Shown: positions 61,001 to 64,000 of the stretch, in pieces
How the letters are laid out: every line of letters starts with the position of its first letter
Position numbering within the stretch: the stretch's first letter is position 1
Origin: Euglena gracilis
Taxonomy: Eukaryota > Euglenida > Euglenophyceae > Euglenales
Assembly: GCA_039621445.1 (NCBI GenBank)
Contig: CP154955.1
Location: forward strand, 10,156,241 to 10,220,240
DNA length: 64,000 nucleotides
Direction: 5' to 3'
Program-made: the position numbers and the translations under genes
Notes under the pieces: generated by a model
Databases searched by the model: none
What the model was told of the DNA's origin: nothing
What the model saw: only the letters and a program-made list of their open reading frames with translations

Positions 61001-64000
61001 CTTGGCTGGAGAAGATTCTGCTTGTCCGAACTTTTTAAGGCATTTTCAGGCATTTTTTGCCAATGGTATTTTAGCCTCAACCCCCTCGGGCGACCTCGCC
61101 GTCCCCCCCCCATGCATGCAATGCTGGGTCTGGTGGGCAGCTACCTGCTTGGCAAAACAGGCGAAAATGGGTCTTGACCGCAATTTGTGGGGGATCAGAA
61201 CGAAAATGCGCAAAGCTTTGGCTTGATGCAAGCACCTCGTGGACCATCTTAATGGCCAAATGAATGGCCGTTGCTCGGGCTAGGCGGGGAGTTGCGGGAA
61301 AATCAGAATACAGTGTGAGATAGGGCGTTTGAGGGCTTCAATTTAGTTCTTCGGACATTTCCTTTGATTCCCCGCCATTTGTGAGAAATTTTAGAAAAAT
61401 TGATTTTTGGACCAACACCTTCCACTAACACCATCCATCCCGCTCTTGGACCAATGTCCTCACCCCAATCATCACAGTCTACCTACAGGTCTGGGCATGA
61501 CAAAGACCCCCCCCCTCTGCCGTAGGCTGCAAGCGCCTTGTCAGGGTTGCAGCATGCAGGCCACAATACGACAAAGTGTTGCCATTTTTTTGTATTTTTT
61601 AATATAGTTGTACCCCCCCCCCCGGCAATTGTCACCCCTGGCTGTGCCGGCCAATTTGTCACCCCGGGAAATTGTCACCCCCCTCTGTTCTGCCCACTTT
61701 GTTATCCACCCACAAAGAAGATGTTTGTGAATTTTCTTTTTGCTGCGACACGACTTGATTGATCCTCTATTTCGCTACAACGTGCTGAGAAGTGCCACAT
61801 ACCAAATGCTCACCACAATACCACAACCACAGCTGCATTTTTTGCGTGTTCACTGGTGTTTCTAATGGTGTTCTTGGTCATTTGGATTTAATGTGGCCTA
61901 CATGGGTGGGCAATTGACGCCCCTGGGCATTCGTCACCCCCCCCTGTTCCGGCCAAATTGTCACCCCGGGAAGTTGTCACCCCCCTCCGTGCTGCCCGAT
62001 TTGTCACGCGACAATTGCCCGGGGGGGTATCACGTTATCAGAATATTCTTACGAGATCATTTTGTTGTCATCATGAATTGTTATTATTAAACATCTGTGT
62101 AAAATATCATCGATGTTGGATGCATCGTGTAATTACGGCAGAAAGGGGGTGCGAACTGTCACGTCCCCACAGCACTGGCCACGCCTATGTCACCAATGCC
62201 CCACCGGGATGCACGCCGCAGACTTTGTCCAGGACTTGCTGCAGCCTGCGGGGCTGGTCAAGTACCGGGCCGCCCACGCCCCGGACCCGACGGATTTGGC
62301 GCAGCTGTGGCGTTTGCGCACCTGCTGACTCCGACCCCCCTCCCAGTAAACACCAACAAGCGCCAAGGCAGCATTGGCACCCTCTGGGTCGATTTCCTGA
62401 ACTTTTCACCGAACAAGCTGCAGAGCTGTCTATTGCTTGAGGGTTCGCAGTACCCCGGGGGGGGGGGGCTGGATTGCAAGCCAGTCCAAAGTTGGCTGGT
62501 GGAAATCCTAGCAGACTCCCCCCGGGGGGGGGGGGAATGCGCGCAGGTCTCTCCAGCGGCGGAAAAAATTTTAGTGACCGGCATGAGGCGCCGAAAAAAA
62601 AAAATCCCCAAAAAAATGGCCAAAAATGCCCCCTTTAGCCTTTTTGTGATTTTGGAACAAAACCAGCCAAAAAAACGCATTAAAAGAACCTTATTTCGAC
62701 CTCGGCACACAGCGCCGGATGAATTTTTTTTCCAGTGGGGGGGGGGGGGGGAAGGGGTTTGGTTAGTCCCTTTTCCAGTGTCTAACAAAATGGCTAGCCG
62801 GTGGACCCCCCTTTAAGCAATAGCCTGCTGCAGAGCCCTGATGAATTGCAGCGTCCCTGTATCTGGACAAGGGGTCAACATGTGAGGCTGTCAGGTTGAT
62901 GAGCACTCTCGGAATGACATTCCACAGAGCTGGTCCCAATGCTCCAATGGTGCTCACTCCGACATCATTGTATTTATTTCATCCTAACAACACCTGAAAT
63001 CATGCACCAATTGACCTTAGAATCCATGATAGTTTCCACCCTTTCAAACCTTACAAAATCCAACCTGAATATTGTGGTGAGGCCTTTGAGTGAGCTCTAA
63101 AAGATGTTTCCAATAATGCAAACTCTTTGCTTGAAAGGTTGGATGCAGCGGAAATAATCCGCAACGGTGTGGGGAAATCACGTTTTGGGGAAGACTCCGG
63201 AGTGCATTTCAAGTTTGCCATATTCTTTAAATTGTAATTCATATTGCCTTCTCCTCAGAATTACAATGGCGAATGGTGCAAAGGGTTTGGCATGCCAAAA
63301 AGTTTTTTTGGCCTGCTTGAAAGGCTCCTGACGCTGCATGTGAAGCGTAGCGCAAGAGACGACTCGATCGTAACCCTAACCCTGTGCCTAAAACAAACAA
63401 CAATCACCTAAAGCTGCCGCCGAAACCCCCATCGAGGTGCGTTGAAGAAAGTGGACCCGCCCTCCATAAACCACTGGGACCCTCCTGCCTGTTCCCCGTG
63501 TGGCTTGTCTTCCACCACCCTCCCTTGGGGGGAGGCGTTTGTGGGTCGGTCTTGTGGCTGTGAACCCCCCCAACAGCACGGAGCAGCTGCACAGAGGCAG
63601 TCCAGTGCCCTGTGCCACGAGCGCGCCGCTGAGGACATCGAGCTCAGCAAGCAGTCCGCAGGAGAGCCCAGGCCCCACTCTTTTGCCCTCTCATGCGGCA
63701 TCTGCCCTCCCCCACGTTGTGTTGCGCTGTGTTATGGGCTGCTCCGTGCTGAGCTGTGGGTTGTGTGTTGCGTTGTGCCTTATCCACTGTTTTTTTTTTT
63801 TTAATGCTCTGCTTTCACTTGCATTCTTGCGATATTTCATGTTGTGACATGTTGTTTGTTGGTTGTATGTTGACTTGCGTGTTGTTGTGTTTTTTGCCTT
63901 TTCTTTTCGGCAATGTTGTTATCGCAAAATTAATTCTATTTGTTCCATTGCTGACACACATTTCATTGAAGGAGGGGGGGATTTTATTTCAATGCTGCTG
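54943..64000 (+). CDS. ABCG/PDR-type ABC transporter 2 (multi-exon, continues past the window)
   Basis: The exons give, in order, the strand before Walker A, Walker A (GPPLSGKSALLKALAG), Q-loop (YVPQNV), a degenerate signature (ALTDGQRRLLSWAEG), Walker B (VFLLDNGLPS), D-loop (GIDSNIAYQ) and the GGRVVYQGP stretch, then linker exons. This is the first nucleotide-binding half of a PDR-type exporter. Asn follows the Walker B Asp, and MAQATITPELF occupies the H-loop without His; such loss in one NBD is a known trait of asymmetric PDR pumps. The membrane domain should follow beyond 64000. It lies in tandem with transporter 1 on the same strand. Confidence 0.75.
55640..55872 (+). CDS. Transporter 2 exon: Walker A
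   Basis: The frame reads SPRTLSLVLGPPLSGKSALL then KALAGRLSGVGVTSQFCGSV. GPPLSGKS is Walker A, with the Lys and Ser intact. The frame continues to SYAGRPLYPPHRHKK and the donor GGCACT|GTGAGT. An earlier donor is possible because the PDR match ends near RHKK. Confidence 0.8.
56060..56198 (+). CDS. Transporter 2 exon: Q-loop
   Basis: The frame reads TPTALPGSYVPQNVALIQTL then SARQILQFAHNLFGQPTAKQ. 'aYvpQ.D....tltvretL.fa' is the ABCG Q-loop segment, with the Gln present. The frame ends at TGA (56198), so the donor lies before it. Confidence 0.7.
56230..57500. other. Intron stretch, nothing convincing
   Basis: A GC-rich part begins after TTGTGCCCAG (56498) and gives LTTEGLSLAFPPIPERRAAG, which I could not match. 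The rest holds poly-C and poly-G runs. Confidence 0.35.
57525..57660 (+). CDS. Transporter 2 exon: degenerate signature region
   Basis: Two frames contribute: QQLRAMDSSFPEMLLKG, then one base later GLEAVADVPVVALTDGQRRL then LSWAEGTARG. The second part matches 'lGL..cAdt.Vg....gls.GqrrRl', with ALTDGQRR in place of a standard LSGGQ(R)R signature. The frame change sits at AAGGGGTCGG, a homopolymer, so an indel error is likely. Confidence 0.55.
58353..58390 (+). CDS. Transporter 2 short exon: Walker B
   Basis: The acceptor is CTCGCGTTGCAG and the donor is CAGCAG|GTGAGG. The exon reads APVFLLDNGLPSR. Joined to the next exon it gives LLDNGLPS then GIDSN, the ABCG 'LLDEPTSGLDS' with Asn instead of the catalytic Glu. 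The annotated join is off by one base, so one splice position is not exact. Confidence 0.65.
58391..60292. other. Intron stretch, nothing recognised
   Basis: CT-rich sequence (58660-58720), poly-C/poly-G runs and AAAATTTT-rich sequence (58800-59200). Open frames in both strands lack family resemblance. Confidence 0.4.
60293..60524 (+). CDS. Transporter 2 exon: D-loop to NBD end
   Basis: The acceptor is GCTCCCCAACAG and the donor is GTGTGG|GTACCC. The exon reads GIDSNIAYQLCVGMRFSARE, MAQATITPELFDVFDDLTLM and SGGRVVYQGPRSQVVQYFQS then LGFRPW. This is the clearest PDR match in the window. The H-loop His is absent. Confidence 0.85.
60530..61610. other. Intron stretch with an inverted dispersed repeat
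   Basis: Positions about 61265-61405 are the reverse complement of 3640-3790. The rest has GGCATTTT words (60700-60800) and no exon. Confidence 0.45.
61613..62027. mobile_element. CAATTG-family TA-flanked MITE, copy d
   Basis: TA lies at 61611-61612 and 62028-62029. It has the same central segment (AAGATGTTTGTGAA to TGTGGCCTACATG) but shorter CAATTG terminal repeats, about 415 bp overall. It lies in an intron of transporter 2, between the exon ending at 60524 and the exon near 62180. Confidence 0.85.
62178..62311 (+). CDS. Transporter 2 exon: segment after the NBD
   Basis: The frame reads CPTGMHAADFVQDLLQPAGL then VKYRAAHAPDPTDLAQLW, with the donor CTGTGGC|GTTTGC or nearby. 'CP.....ADFl.....' after LGFRP is the normal PDR order. 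The acceptor is probably GTCCCCACAG (62172). Confidence 0.65.
62330..63576. other. Intron stretch, nothing recognised
   Basis: Poly-G runs near 62460, 62530 and 62740, then AT-rich sequence. CTAACCCTAACCC at 63373-63382 is only two units. No exon was seen. Confidence 0.4.
63577..63672 (+). CDS. Transporter 2 exon: charged linker
   Basis: After CCCCCCCAACAG the frame reads HGAAAQRQSSALCHERAAED then IELSKQSAGEP. A charged helical linker is expected between the NBD and the membrane domain. The 3' edge is approximate. Confidence 0.5.

Noticed and set aside
63370-63385. CTAACCCTAACCC as a telomere trace
   Set aside because: Only two units occur here, and similar short words at 24540 are also isolated.

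Overview
This window is nuclear DNA from a eukaryote. The coding signal is a series of short GC-rich exons (about 40-260 bp) separated by introns of 0.3 to 12 kb. The introns are packed with microsatellites, minisatellites and runs of 7 to 15 C or G, and GT-AG splice sites can be seen at many exon edges. No prokaryotic operons, no rRNA and no tRNA were seen. A unicellular alga or other protist with large introns fits best, but I cannot name the lineage.

Layout on the + strand. (1) About 5.85-35.4 kb holds scattered exons of an ABCG/PDR-type ABC transporter (transporter 1): the back half of a nucleotide-binding domain, a linker, the transmembrane domain, and a C-terminal stop at 35443. Its first half, including Walker A, must lie upstream of the window or be missing. 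(2) About 54.9 kb to beyond the right edge holds exons of a second PDR-type transporter (transporter 2): Walker A, Q-loop, degenerate signature, Walker B, D-loop and linker. Possible 5' exons lie at 47.08 and 52.05 kb. (3) A small unrecognised spliced gene starts at 49220.

The most interesting region is 14658-26648. It is a 12-kb unit lying inside one intron of transporter 1, with its genes on the opposite strand. It is bounded by 26-bp inverted repeats (25 of 26 positions match) and flanked on both sides by ATAAA. It carries (a) a gene whose two main exons look like a split RNase H-fold (DDE-like) transposase, and (b) a spliced gene whose first two exons join into a ParB/sulfiredoxin-like domain, followed by a charged C-terminal region. 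About 21 copies of a palindrome with the core GCGCAATTGCGC are spread through almost every non-coding gap of the unit, and I saw none with the same arms outside it. Related but different palindromes (GGTCGGTGTGCGCA-type arms) and matching end sequences occur at 39.9-51.3 kb, which suggests a second family. I infer a large DNA transposon carrying its own ParB-like protein and a dispersed set of candidate binding sites.

The rest is repeat-derived: several families of short TA-flanked elements with poly-C/poly-G capped inverted ends (one copy inserted into another, one inserted into a minisatellite), a Tc1/mariner-like MITE, a 529-bp element with a 10-bp target duplication, a three-unit ~695-bp tandem array, and long simple repeats. 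Exon edges without an exact splice call are given to within about 20 bp.
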